A stretch of DNA of 64,000 bases. Origin: Medicago truncatula (Eukaryota; Streptophyta; Magnoliopsida; Fabales; Fabaceae). The notes beneath the pieces were generated by a model. That model was given only the letters and a program-made list of their open reading frames with translations, was not told where the DNA came from and ran no database searches. Both the position numbers and the translations under genes were made by a program. The number at the start of each line of letters is the position of its first letter. Within the stretch, counting starts at the first letter, position 1. The stretch spans positions 34,414,091 to 34,478,090 of the forward strand of contig NC_053044.1 of the NCBI RefSeq assembly GCF_003473485.1, in the 5' to 3' direction. Positions 23,365 through 34,832 of the stretch are shown one piece after another.

Positions 23365-26343
23365 TTAAAGACCAAGTGATTGGAGAAGATCAAGTGACAT
23401 AGAATCTTCCTCATCTTCCGCAATAACTTCAAATTGTTGCTTTGGTTTTTCGGGAGTGTCCAACAAAATAGGCGCCGCTTTGTTTGACTCCTTTTGTGGT
23501 TTGCACGGTTTGTTTCCACTTTCAATAGCCATGAGCTTTCGGAACAAGTCATGTCGATCCAAATACTCATCTTCCCAAGTCACCGCATCTTCTTTCTTGT
23601 GATTGTGCCACTCCGTAGATGATGGAGGTAGTGGACAACCATTCTTCAAGGAAATAAGCACAAAATGATTTGGAATTGCCCCAAGGCACAAGATGGGAGT
23701 TTTTTGATTACCCGGCGGTGGTGGCCCTCTTAGTGGGAAAAACGATTCCGATTTTCCAACTTCAAGATTTGTCAACACAACCACACACATTTTGTAATAA
23801 TTAGCAACAATGTGTCCCATGTCCGGAAATGTCAACCACTTATCAACAAGATGTGCACAAGTTTTTGTATTTGCGGGAGGATGTAATCCGTTTAAAATGT
23901 AGTTATAACGATCCTCACCCGCAAATACTTCAACATAATCATCTCTATGATCCATAACTCTTGGATAAGATGTGTACGGATCATGAGATGATTTTTTTCG
24001 GTCAAGCCCATGAACTCCGCTATAGCCCGGAATCCGCAATGTCCATCGCCGATAACATCCACCACTTTTTCAATAAATGGAAGCATGAAGCGTGGCATAT
24101 AATCAATAGGACGCATAACCGGGATAGCTTTAGGCTTTGGATACCGAGTAGGTGGTGGAAGTGGGGAAAGTGATGTTTTATCAAGACGAGCACCTTTTTT
24201 CCTTTTATATGATGATGTAGTTGGTGATGGTGACGGTTGGTTATCCGGATTTTGGGAATCAACAACCTCCCAAGAAGAAGGGATCCGACTAGTCGATGTA
24301 ATTTTTCCTTTAGACCTCGCAATGTCGACTTTTTTCTTTGCTCCCTTGGTTGGTACTTTTCGTGGTGGTGGAGACATCAAGGTGGTTTCAGGAAATGCCA
24401 ATTGCCGCAAACCCTCTTTGACCTCAAGCTTCATTTGGAAAGGGAGTTTCTTTAGACGCTCTACAATAGCCTTCAACTCAACCTCGACACAAAAAGCATC
24501 TTCATTACTTTGTTCACCCATAGATAACTGAAGCCAATGGTGGTATATCTCATCCAATAAAATTGGCTTCTCTTGAAGGAGTTTTGTAGCAATTTCACAT
24601 GCACATGGTAGTCCATAAGATGTCCTTTGAACACAACCACAAATGTCATTGTCCATGCACAATGTTTCCCTACAACGTTTTTCTTCCAAAGCAATGTTGT
24701 CCAAAGCATTTCTAGACACATGACCACCTAACCCCGAGTACAAAGTGACATCTTTGAATCTATGTTCCAACACGCAAACATTTTGACCAAAGGATGTTTG
24801 TATAGCGGTCAACTGGAGCAACAACATGTGATGTATTTTCTCCCAACAAGTACCCAAATCACCCACACTATTGTCAAAGTATTTCTTCAACAAAGCATGG
24901 GCCGATTCGACCCTGTTTGTGGTCCTGCAACCAAGATGCAACACATGGTCTGTCCATGCCCTCACAATTTTGTCCTTCACTTCATCCAAGGTGGTCATGG
25001 CATAATCTACAAAAATTGGGAAATCACTACATGAATCTTTGAACTCCACTAATGCATTTGCATATAATTGTTGATTGGGAGATTCAACCATAGCTTTCCA
25101 TGCGTTCATTATCTTCTTCACCACATCCCGATTGCTCACCTCTTTCCCATCCTTTTTAAAGCCCAAAGGATATTTACAATTCAAGACACACCTTTGTTTA
25201 ACATTAGCTTGCACATGAAAAAAACAATTCAATGCATAACTTTCCGGAAAAACATGTGCAACCACTTTCATCAAAGACATATCCCTATCGGTAATAATCA
25301 CCTTAGGCATATTCATCTTTGACGAAAGAAGTTTACGCAACATTGTTAAAACCCAAACAAAGTTTTCTTCTTTCGCATGTGTCATAAATCCAAACCCAAC
25401 CGAATATGTCAAATCGGTTGAAGTCACCCCAACTACCTCAAACATTGGCATCCTATACATGTTGGTCTTGTACGTGGAGTCCATAACCAAAACCGTTGGA
25501 AAATTGTTAAACAATTTAATGGATGTTGGATGAGCCCAAAAAATATCTTCAATAGTATTACTTTCAAGTTGTGTTCTTGAGTAATAAGTATAGTTGTGCT
25601 CCTCCAACTTCGAGATTAGAAATTGCAACGGCTTCTTGTCACCCCTATTTGCCTTCCATATTTGTTGACTTTCATTGTACACTTGCTTCACATTTGTCAT
25701 GCAATGTGGTCTCTGGTTCTTCAAGTGTATCAAAATATTTCTTGGAAGCATCTTGCTCTTGGTCAAGTCACGTACGATCTTCTTGTCATCCTCCTTTAAT
25801 CTACCGGCAAGAATGTGTCCTTCTAAAGCCGGCTCCATGGGATGGTTGTGAACTCCATTAAGAATGTTCAATCCCCATTCCTTTGTTTGCTTACTTTGAT
25901 ATCCACTAATCATGAATAAGCAACCGCATTTTCTTGAGCCCGTGTTCGCATGCTTCGGTTTTTTTTTCCGGAACTATGTGACTTCCACTCCTTTCACACA
26001 CTAGCCGGAACATTGGATTGATCAAGCTTGATCTTTGTGTGACAATGGTAAATCCCGCCTTATTTGCTTGTCGGCGCACCCACTCAAGCAATTCATCTCT
26101 ATTTTTTGACTTAACGTCGTCTGAAAAAAACTTAGCCGTGTCGACCTCGTGGGGTTGAAGTGGGAGTACATCGGAGCCGCCAACATACTTTGAAGCTTCA
26201 ACATGGACGGAAGCTTCATCTATGTTTGTTTTCGCTTCAAAATTAGGCGGTTTGACATCTCCGGAATTTTCGACAAAATTTTCTTTTGTCTCTCCCGGAA
26301 CATCTTTCGCATTCTTTACCATTACTATAATTAAACAACACAT
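23365..26343 (-). pseudogene. FAR1/MULE transposase with C-terminal OTU-like cysteine protease domain (element 2), two 1-nt frameshifts
   Basis: About 990 codons in three overlapping frames: 26343-25906, 25913-23892 and 24039-23365. The N-terminus has a FAR1-like Cys pattern (RLVCERSG...SRKCGC). The MULE core carries DDE candidates in TVLVMDSTYKTN, VIITDRD and TTNRVESAH. A SWIM-like motif CGCVQRTSYGLPCACEI follows, with Cys where SWIM usually has His, then a basic Ser/Pro linker. The OTU-like domain has VIGDGHCGFRAIAEFMG (nucleophile Cys) and PNHFVLISLKNG (candidate His). Break 1 is in a 9-base A run (plus-strand T run 25959-25967), where one base fewer would restore the frame. Break 2 lies near 23955-23960, just before MDHRDDYVE, and splits the OTU domain. 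The coding sequence is otherwise well preserved. The first break could be a sequencing error, so activity cannot be excluded. Confidence 0.85.
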
Positions 26344-26485
26344 AAATATGAATTAACAACTAAGTAATGCATAAACATCAATGCCATAATGAATCAAAAC
26401 AAAAAAACAAAAAAAAAAAAAAGAATTTTTTTTTTGAAAATTTGGCAGTGGCTGCCATTTTTTCGTGGTGAAAATTTTCACCAAG

Positions 26486-26563
26486 AGTTCCTCGGTACCT
26501 AGCTACCGAGGTTTTCGTCGGCACTAAACAACCGAAGTTTTCCTCGGCAGTTAACTGCCGAGG
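26486..26563. repeat. Subterminal palindromes of MULE element 2
   Basis: A perfect 22-bp palindrome with the core CTCGGCAGTTAACTGCCGAG lies at 26542-26563. A near-palindrome CTCGGTACCTAGCTACCGAG lies at about 26487-26506, with a degenerate copy (cgtcggcactaaacaaccgaag) between them. They sit between the transposase start and the right inverted repeat. Confidence 0.85.
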
Positions 26564-26816
26564 ATTCCCATGACAGGGTTCTACGTAACTGACGTAGATA
26601 CCCCTAAAACACCCAAAAAATGACTCAAATAAAACGCACAATACCTGTTTTTTTACGTCAATAGTGTGTTGATACCTCCTATGCTTGATGCTTGAATGAT
26701 TTTGGATCAAAAATTGATTATAGAAAAAATGGATTTTGGGATTGAAATGAGGTTGGAAATGAAGGTGATGAAAAATAGTGTGTAGGGGGAGCAGGTAGCT
26801 GTTTCATCGGATGAAA

Positions 26817-26965
26817 CATTTCCCTCGGCAGTTAACTACCGAGGAATTCCTCGGTAGTTAACTGCCGCCGGTTTCCTAAAAACCTCGGCAGTTAACTGCC
26901 GAGAGGGTATTTGCGTAAATTACTGGTGTGGCACAACCATACTATATGTGGGAACAGCAAAACTC
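26817..26965 (-). repeat. Right terminal inverted repeat of MULE element 2
   Basis: Inverted match to 22296-22441. It carries three palindrome blocks at 26823-26844, 26849-26871 and 26883-26904. The last has a perfect CTCGGCAGTTAACTGCCGAG at 26884-26903. Confidence 0.9.
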
Positions 26966-26969
26966 TAAC

Positions 26970-27149
26970 GGGAGTGGTTATGGTGCATAAGGAAATCCTT
27001 ATGCACCGTGCATAAATCCCAACATAATTGCTTCCTACACCCCAAAAGTGAGCCAAAACCATTTTTGTTCAAAATGAAAGAAATTTGATGATTGTGATGT
27101 GTTTATGCACGGTGCATAAGGAAATGACTTATGCACCATAACTTTTGCC
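26970..27149. mobile_element. MITE with GTTATGGTGCATAAG termini, host of the MULE insertion
   Basis: The left end reads GGGAGTGGTTATGGTGCATA and the right end, on the opposite strand, GGCAAAAGTTATGGTGCATA. The inverted similarity extends through CCTTATGCACCGTGCATAAA on both sides, for a length near 180 bp. The 9-bp GCTATTAAC duplication is found at 22282-22290 and 27150-27158 because the MULE later inserted at the left edge. No coding capacity, so a non-autonomous, probably Mutator-like MITE. Confidence 0.8.
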
Positions 27150-27289
27150 GCTATTAACAAGTTGAGGCATAAATGATACAAAGTACTATTTATACTTGAA
27201 AATTACATCCACAATAAAAATCTCTTATTAAATCACCCTAATTTTTTAAAATCAAAAGCTACAAATTCTAGCTTCAAATATAATCAATT

Positions 27290-27490
27290 ATTATGGAGAT
27301 ATAATCAATTCTACTCGAAACAAATTAAACATATTAAGCTCAATTCTAGACCCCAAAATCAACTCTGACCGCTCTACAAGCGAAACATCAAAAGAGTATA
27401 GGTGTTTTGCAAAGCCACACACCCAATTCGCATATTTATCTCGAAGCATCCCCACGGCAGCTAGCTGCACCATTCTCACCATGAGCTACA
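27290..27490 (-). pseudogene. Degenerate retroelement RNase H-like fragment
   Basis: The minus-strand frame reads VQLAAVGMLRDKYANWVCGF and continues AKHLYSFDVSLVE. It resembles the first strand and helix region of plant LINE-type RNase H domains (pattern ..GGvlRD..G.WvcGF...lg..s...aE). Only a short piece is present and no retroelement boundary was found. Confidence 0.5.
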
Positions 27491-28746
27491 CTATCAGAAT
27501 GAACGCACCACCATTCTCATAAAATTAGGTATGCTAATACGTTAACCAAACACTAGTAGGTCGATCAAACCTCAATCTCAAACCTAATCAACGTTACAAA
27601 AACATCTGCCAAACCTACATCCTCAATGACCGAAAGATAAATGTACGGTTAAATGTCAATAGAAAGATTTTTTTTATTTTTTTGAAAGGATCAATATCAA
27701 TAGAAATATAGTTAAATAAGTATAAGTTGATAGTTGTCGTCTAACATGCATAAACACTTATTTTATAATAATAGTAATCAATCTTATAACAAGAATTCAC
27801 CTCTTATTCACCCATGAGCGTTGGAGTGCCTACAAATACAATATCATCTCTGTCAAGTGTCAACCATTCTTATCATTTTTTTGCAACCATTCTTAAAGAG
27901 TTTTCATATTTCTAAAATTTTGTCTCAAACAACAGTAAACACTTCAACTTTAGTGGCATATGATTAGAGAGAAGAGGGAACCGAAAGTAGACTAACTAAG
28001 GTATAGAGATGAATATACTAAGACAAAAAAAAACACTTCAACTTTAGTAACTTAACAAGTGTATATAATATAATTTCATGCTGTTTGAATTTTAAAATTA
28101 AACCATTTCAAATTAATTAAATCTTGTTATGTAAAATTATATTTATATAATCAGAAATATAAGTTCTTTACGTTTTCCAAAACAATCGATAAAATGCTTA
28201 ACGATCAATAAACAATATTTGGGAACATACATATCTCATATATAAAAATAAACAAATCATTTTGTAACTATTTTAAATAAATAAAATTCCGACTAACTAC
28301 TTTACTACTAAGTAATTGTAAGAAGATACTGATACACTAAAGGAAAAATATAACTTGTAAGCAAACAGCAAGACATCTCCTCACATAAATTCTTTGCATT
28401 ATATTTTCCCACTCCACTGGGAATATGTGGGGGTCTCTATCACATTTTCAGTTTCAGAAAAACAGCAAAATACAAGGTCAGTTATTTACAAAATTGTGGA
28501 GAGCTCAAACATTGCATCAATCTTTGTACTTCTTCACCTTCCCAAATATCGGTCAATCACAAGGTTTTGGCCAAAGGTGGTCACCAAGCTGATTCCGGGA
28601 GCACAATCTATCACATTACTCTGTTAACTCTTCTTGCATCTATCTAACCCAAAAAAACACAAACACCAGACAGCTAGTGAGTGGCGTGAAGTAGAGGTGA
28701 TGGTGGCTCGAGCTTTATTTTTCACTACTGCAATGTTTTGAATTAA
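27491..28746. other. AT-rich intergenic region downstream of the YIP1-family gene
   Basis: No gene or clear repeat was recognised. The part just below 28746 probably includes the 3' UTR of the minus-strand YIP1 gene. Confidence 0.5.
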
Positions 28747-31537
28747 TTATTCAAAGAACTGAACTTTGATGAAGACGGCCAAAGCTATTTGCAAGAAAAA
28801 TGCAGCAATTATGGCCACTGAAAGATCATTTCCTATAAAAGACCTTAGGTTCAAAGAAACGAAGCTAGCTGAGGCACCACCGGTAAGGATTATTATGATC
28901 CACCGAAGAATCTCAACTGGAATAAGCAATAGAAACTGAAAAATTCACGAGAAACAATTATTAGATAAAAACATGAAAGGCAATGCATAAATAAATCAAA
29001 ACTAGCAAGCCAATACATGCTTGTGCAAAAGGTAATGTAATATATAGTAATTTGCAGCATATAGCGATAAAACAACAAGCCATACACAGAAAGCGGAAAC
29101 TTACAGAAGACAAGATGAAAATGGTGAGGGAATACCCCCACAAGCACCAAAACCGTACAAGGTTAGCATTTGAACCCATATACTGAAGGAAAAAGTAGTA
29201 TGCCAACGGGACCACTATCACATAGCCATATATAGACCATGCCGCCGTATTCACATAGCTAACATCAAAGCTCCATGATGTTCTGTTATTTGTATGTTTT
29301 TCCATTAGGTATGTTGCAAAATTTCCAAGTAAGGCAAGTACAAAAACCAATGTTGTTGAGATCCATATAAGCCCATACCTGTAATAATGGAAAAGTATCA
29401 AGTAGAAAGTAAGGAAGTAATACTTTCATACTTTATTACTACAGTCTTGGACTTTATGTAGGAAAAAAGAATACAATAGTAGCTATCTCATTAGTTAGGA
29501 CTGGTAAAGACAATATCAAACAAAATTAAGAATAAAATAAAATCATGGAGGATCAAATCAAACTTTTGCCGATTCTCTTGCATATCGCATTACCAGATAT
29601 ATTTATATAACAGGGACCATTATAGAGTCATAGTATATAATAATTTGACCCACAAATGGAAAAAAATTAAGAAAAAACAAATATAACCTAGCTCCTCAGT
29701 AACTCTCTTTAGCTACTGACAATTTTAAGGTATGTACATGATTAATATTTTTGAAGATTTGAAATGCCATTAATTCCTTCATTCCAATATGGCTGGATCA
29801 ATATATTTATGGAATTAGTAGAAATCATCATTTCAATATATCTTCCTCCATTATATGGCAAAGAATTAAAATGTAATAAAACAAATATCAGAAATTTATA
29901 CATTTTGGGCAAGGATGCTAAAAGAATTTGTTAAAAAGTACATCATGTCTCCCATTAATTGGTATATTTATAGTCCCCAGGCACCCTAAGTTTGCATAAA
30001 ACAACAGCTTATATTTGCGTTATTCAGCAACCGCTGACTTTCATTTTCTCAAATTCCAATTAGGGAAGTAATAATTTTGCATGGGTCCACAATGAACAAT
30101 GGACCAAACAGAAGGCAAGAAGAAAAAGGGGGTGGAAGTGGAAGAAGCAAAAGGAAAGTTTCACTTTTCCCCATAAATGTTATTGTGACAGCGCAACTGC
30201 AGATTTCCTTCAAGCACCGCATACTCTACATGAAATCAAGATCAGTTTTGCCATTTTAGTTATCAAAAATGTAGCAGCAGAAATATAAAATGCAGAACTC
30301 ACAGATCAGGGTTAGCATCTATCTTGGCAAAAAAGTCATCACCGACTGGATTCAAGGAGCTTATCAATCTGTTCACGACAACGTCTGTATCCACGTTGAA
30401 ATACTGTGTGTACGATGAGACACTAAAGAATCCCTGCCAGTTATTAGCTGGCTGTTGCCCAAAAGCATCTGCATGGATGAATAAGCCACGTATCCGTGAT
30501 TGATCAATATAGCATAGATTGGTAATAAAAATGTAAGATTACAACTATTCTCTAATCAGTCTACATAATCAACCGTCAGTATTAATCATCTATCGGCCAA
30601 AGTATGCAACTGAAAACAAGCTCATTCAAAATCCAAAAAACAAACTGCATAAAATGCTGCAACCATATGCAACTATTAACTGAATAAAGCCATAACTAAA
30701 CATATTATGTGAAACACCTTATTCAATTGGTTTAGACTTTAGATCGCTCGTTGTCTAAGATAGGTAAAAGCCTAAAATTAAACAAACAAAAAAGACTCTG
30801 CGTGCACAGTAGTGATCACTTCTTAGCTTATTAAATCAAGGCTCTGCCCAAACATCGACTACCAAAATGTTTTGTTTTTTCTCCTCGCAAGTCATAACCC
30901 ACTCCCAAAAAAGGACATACTATACACCAAAGTTTCTAAAATGGTAAGCCATAAATTATATAAATGAATTTCAACTTTCATCAAGTATTATCAGCTAATT
31001 AAGTTTGATAACATTACTTACCAGTTGGAGTTCCAAGAGTTTGATATCCCTGTTGTCCACCACCGCCTCCGCCTCCACTATTGGGAGGGAATGTTTGCAT
31101 ATTTGCATAAGGGACTACATGTTAAGTTCATAAATATTAGATTAGGTTAATAAATATATCAATTATCAAGTGTGGCAACTTATTAATCATCTACTAAACT
31201 TTATTAACCATGAGTTAAACGCAATAAACTTTGATTTTTAAGTATTCAAATATACATGCAATTGAAACACCTGAAAAGAAAAACAATGATGTAATTTGAT
31301 ACCTTGATTGTTTGAAGCATTCTTTTGATCAACAATGACAGCCTAAGTACCAAAAGAGGAATAATCAGATAATTATAGATAATCAATTAATAAACTAATA
31401 GAGAATATATATATTGAAAAACCCAAAAAAAAAAAAAAAAAAGCTATAATTGCAAATTGATTGATATGAATACTCACTGGAACTGATCCGAGCAAATGGC
31501 TGGTATTGCTGCTACTGGTACGAGAATCTTCCTCCAT
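28747..31537 (-). CDS. YIP1 domain family membrane protein (YIPF1/YIPF2-like), intact copy
   Basis: Yip1-family proteins are small polytopic Golgi/ER membrane proteins that bind Rab GTPases and act in vesicle traffic. Six exons join in frame (31478-31537, 31303-31342, 31022-31114, 30303-30468, 29105-29378, 28747-28935), giving 273 residues, the usual length. The cytosolic N-terminus has a Gly-rich run (NSGGGGGGGQQGYQ), then the family block SYTQYFNVDTDVVVNRLISS and NPDLYGLIWISTTLVFVLAL. About five membrane segments follow, the last being LSVAIIAAFFLQIALAVFIK. The start MEEDSRTSSS is preferred; an in-frame ATG ten codons upstream (31565-31567) is possible. The tandem-duplication breakpoint at 28849 lies in the last exon, but this outer copy is complete. 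Confidence 0.88.
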
Positions 31538-31738
31538 AGAAACCAAATAATCGCTACGAGTAATCAAAAAAATTAGAAATTGAAATTCGTTAATTGGAAA
31601 ACAGTAGAATCGCTATAAACCCTTGACTTTTCAGGTTAGTTCAGCAGGTGAAACTGAATAAACGATGATTTCATTCATATTGGGCCCACGGGCCTCGTGA
31701 TGTCAGTTATGAAGTACAAAAAAAGAAGAAAAAAAAAT

Positions 31739-31811
31739 GTCTGAGCCCGGGTTCGAACCGGGGACCTCTAGTGTGTGAGACTAGCGTGATAACCGACTAC
31801 ACCACCCAGAC
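31739..31811 (-). tRNA. trnV-CAC: tRNA-Val(CAC), copy A
   Basis: The minus strand folds as a full cloverleaf: acceptor strands GTCTGGG and CTCAGAC (with one G-T pair), D-arm with A box TGGTGTAGTCGG, anticodon stem-loop CTAGT-CTCACAC-ACTAG with anticodon CAC, and T-arm CCCGG-TTCGAAC-CCGGG with B box. CCA is not encoded, as usual for nuclear plant tRNAs. It lies just upstream of the YIP1 gene and is duplicated at 47548-47620. Confidence 0.95.
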
Positions 31812-32005
31812 AAGTTGATGTCTAGTAATTCAATTAAACGAATATATATCATTACAACAACGGAACATTAATCATGTCAAAAATGAATTATTTATATCCC
31901 TCAAAAAATAAAATAATGAATTATTTATATTATAATAAGCGTTCCAACTGGTTTTTATTTTTAACATTAATAAACTGAATCATTTATTTCAAAGAATTAT
32001 TATTA

Positions 32006-33200
32006 TTTTTTTTTTTGGAGAAATCAAAATGTTATATATATAATCAACAACGGGAAGCCCCATGCAGAAGGAGTGCAAAGAACACCACCAATCAAAGTTT
32101 ACAGACACTATAAGCCAATAAAAACAACAGCAAAACAGACAAAAATCAGTGGACACCCATACAAGGTAGCGGATGTCTCCACCAATCATTAAAACAATAG
32201 TAAAAGGATGTCTGTTTAGCTTTCAACCACAAAAAAGAGAGTAATTGTACTTTCTCAAAAAGGACCAAAGGAGTAGTCATCATATTTTTGAAAATACGAT
32301 TATTACGTTTCTTCCAAATTACTCAGACACAAGCAAACCATATGACCTTAAAGAACACGTGAGTACCACGCGACATCCCTGCCACGAAAGAAACCTGAAT
32401 GCAATGATCACGAATCTGACAAGGAGCAACCATTGTGATCCCTAACCAATTACAGACAAGAATCCACAAAGAAGATGCCAAATCGCAAACAATAAAGAGA
32501 TTAGTAGCTGATTCAGCGACTCCACGCCCATTGACACAAGGCAAACCATTTACATTAATAATATTCCGTCGCAATAAATTGTCTTTAGTAGGCAACCGGT
32601 TACGCAAGAGACGTCACACGAACAGAGACACTTTCACATGAATATTCCTATGCCAGACATCATTTACAAGACTCCTATCGACCTGTTCACTTGAAGTTGT
32701 GAGAAAGCGATAGGAATCCCGCACCGAATACCCATGCACATGATCTAGAAACCATCTCCAAGAATCAGTAACATCAACCTGCAAAACAATGTTATGTAAC
32801 ACTTCGGAGCACTCCCTCACACTTTCCTCCTCCCAAGCTAACAAACGGTGTCTCCACTTCCACGCCCTTCCCTCCACCTCCCAACCTAAACGCTCCATCT
32901 CCTCCACTGTACAATCCTTATCAATAACTAAATCAAAGAGCCTAGAAAATTTAAAATGCAAAGACATTTCCCCAACCCAACGATCGAACCAAAATAAGGT
33001 TGCCTTGCCATTACCTACTATCCGGCGGACATTGTTGTCAAACCAACTACCCACTCCCTCACCTACCCCCCCTCTAACTCGACATAAAGATCTCTACCAC
33101 ATAGAATCGTGCCTTCCCCCCTCCCTCAATCGGCCCCCTACCTCTCCATAACGGGCCTTCAAAACACGGTACCACAAGCCCTTCTTAACACGCCCCCCTA
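32006..33200 (-). mobile_element. 5'-truncated LINE fragment, copy A
   Basis: Minus-strand frames read GSWFDNNVRRIVGNGKATLF and WFDRWVGEMSL, then GYSVRDSYRFLTT and RLLRNRLPTKDNLLRR, the terminal zf-RVT region of plant LINE reverse transcriptases. Stops and frameshifts break the frame (for example after VKVSLFV near 32614 and around 33080). An A-rich tail corresponds to the T run at 32006-32016 on the plus strand. The right boundary is approximate. The same fragment is at 47815-49008 in copy B. Confidence 0.85.
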
Positions 33201-34832
33201 AAAAATATTTAATTTGTATACAATCAAATTGTATGCTTCAAATCGCACCGCGATGTAACTTTGTTAGGTTGATTTTTAATATAGTTTTGTAAATATTTAC
33301 TTGGTGTAATTTGATTGGAATATATGGTAAAAAATAATTAATTGTTAGGACGTAGAAATTAATCTTTAAAGTGAAATAGAAAAGTGTTTGATCAAATAAT
33401 ATGAATATAATTTACTCTAGTAAAATCAAATAAATTAAAGAAATAAGATAATAATTATTTTTTGATATATGTAAGGAAATAAAGAGCTTGTTAATCGTCT
33501 ATGAGGTGATGGTTCATTGATAGGATCTTATTATTATAATTTTAAAGGATGAAGTTTAAACACATTTAGAGGATTGATGTATATTTTCTTCTTCTTCTTA
33601 GGTGTGGAACAAGGTTGAGAAGCAAACTTCCAACAAAGTGATCTCTTCAAAAATTGGCTAGAGGAATATGTAATATGATCATTAATGTTATTTTAAATTA
33701 ATAAAAAAAAAAATTCTCGTTCCCTTATTTTCGAAAAAAGAAGTTCGTTTACGGTGTTGTAATAATTTAAAATAATTGAACAATATCCAAAAATATTTTT
33801 AACTTAATTCTTTATAGAATTTCCATGTGGTGGCAAGATATGATGAGGTAGAATGTTTGTGAAAGTTGCTGCTCTTTTTATGTATAAAGTGAAGTGAAGT
33901 TTAAGCATCCTCTATCAACCACTATAAAATTATAGGTAATGAAGTGCAAAATGAAGATCTCTCAACCGGTTCTCTGCATCTCATTTTCACTAATTTTGAT
34001 AGAACTAATCTATAAAATTTTTAACACTTTTTTCAATGTAATACTATACTTCTAAAAATAAGGTTGAATTAAACCAGGGTCGTTTAAGTTTGTGGTTTGT
34101 AATAAATTGATCCTTTAAGTGTGACCAAAAGGACTTATGTGTGACCAAAATAACTTAAAAGGACCAATCTCTTACAAATCTCAAACATAAAGGACTTATG
34201 TGTGACCAAAATAACTTAAACACTAATCTATTACAAACCTCAAACTTAACCTCATACTTAAAGGACTCATAGTGTAATTTAACCTTAAAATAAATATGTT
34301 TGGAGTTAAAAACATTTTTAATAATCCAATGATTATGAATTAAATCCAATTGTTTTTACATTTTAGTTAACTTTATAACAGCGTATTTACTGTCTTTTTT
34401 CGTAGAGTACAACCCAAGTTTGTCTACAAAAAAATAGCAGTCCAAGAGGACCATTCAATCAATTTAGAAAGCCAGATTCGTAGTATAAGATTACATGCAA
34501 GTGCAGCAACTTAATCTCCTCCCTTACAATCCACCCTTTTCGCTTTCAACTAGAGTGAAATTAAGATCGAACCAACGACAAACCTTATCCAACTAAGATT
34601 GAAAGACCCCACAAAGAAAATTACCAAGCTGATGCTGATGTAAACCAATGAATCCATCAAATGTCCATAACCAAAAATGTTCTTGCGTTGATAACATTCT
34701 ATTAGCAGTTTCCAAACCACACTCAATGAGCTGCGAACACAGATACCAGGTTTGATATCATCGAGAATAATAATAGGACTTCATTGCTTAGAAATCCGAA
34801 AATAAAAAAATCTTTCAATTTGGTCCAGAGGA
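33201..34832. other. AT-rich intergenic DNA, copy A
   Basis: No coding region. It holds a short tandem repeat (34131-34252) and probably the FPGS 3' UTR near its right end. Present again at about 49009-50641. Confidence 0.5.
34131..34252. repeat. Two-copy tandem repeat, about 60-bp unit
   Basis: 'gacttatgtgtgaccaaaat' followed by aacttaaa and a diverging 'aatctcttacaaatctcaaac' block occurs twice in succession. Copy B has the same structure at 49940-50061. Confidence 0.7.

Larger units (their letters stand above)
22296..26965 (-). mobile_element. MULE-OTU element 2, structurally complete (4,670 bp)
   Basis: The left terminus reads GAGTATTGCTGTTCCCACAT and the right terminus, on the other strand, GAGTTTTGCTGTTCCCACAT. 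Inverted similarity extends about 147 bp (22296-22441 and 26817-26965). A perfect 9-bp direct repeat TAACGGGAG flanks the element at 22287-22295 and 26966-26974, the length made by Mutator-like transposases. It encodes, on the minus strand, a FAR1/MULE transposase-OTU protein (23365-26343) and a second small ORF (22725-23069). The termini contain repeated palindromes. Confidence 0.93.
22282..27158. repeat. 9-bp target-site duplication GCTATTAAC of the host MITE
   Basis: GCTATTAAC occurs at 22282-22290 and at 27150-27158. Once the MULE and one copy of its TSD are removed, the two copies flank a short element of about 180 bp (26970-27149), as expected for a 9-bp duplication made by a Mutator-like MITE. 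Confidence 0.75.

Noticed and set aside
32789-33151. A 120-codon plus-strand frame (and 48597-48959)
   Set aside because: Antisense shadow of the LINE reverse transcriptase fragment.
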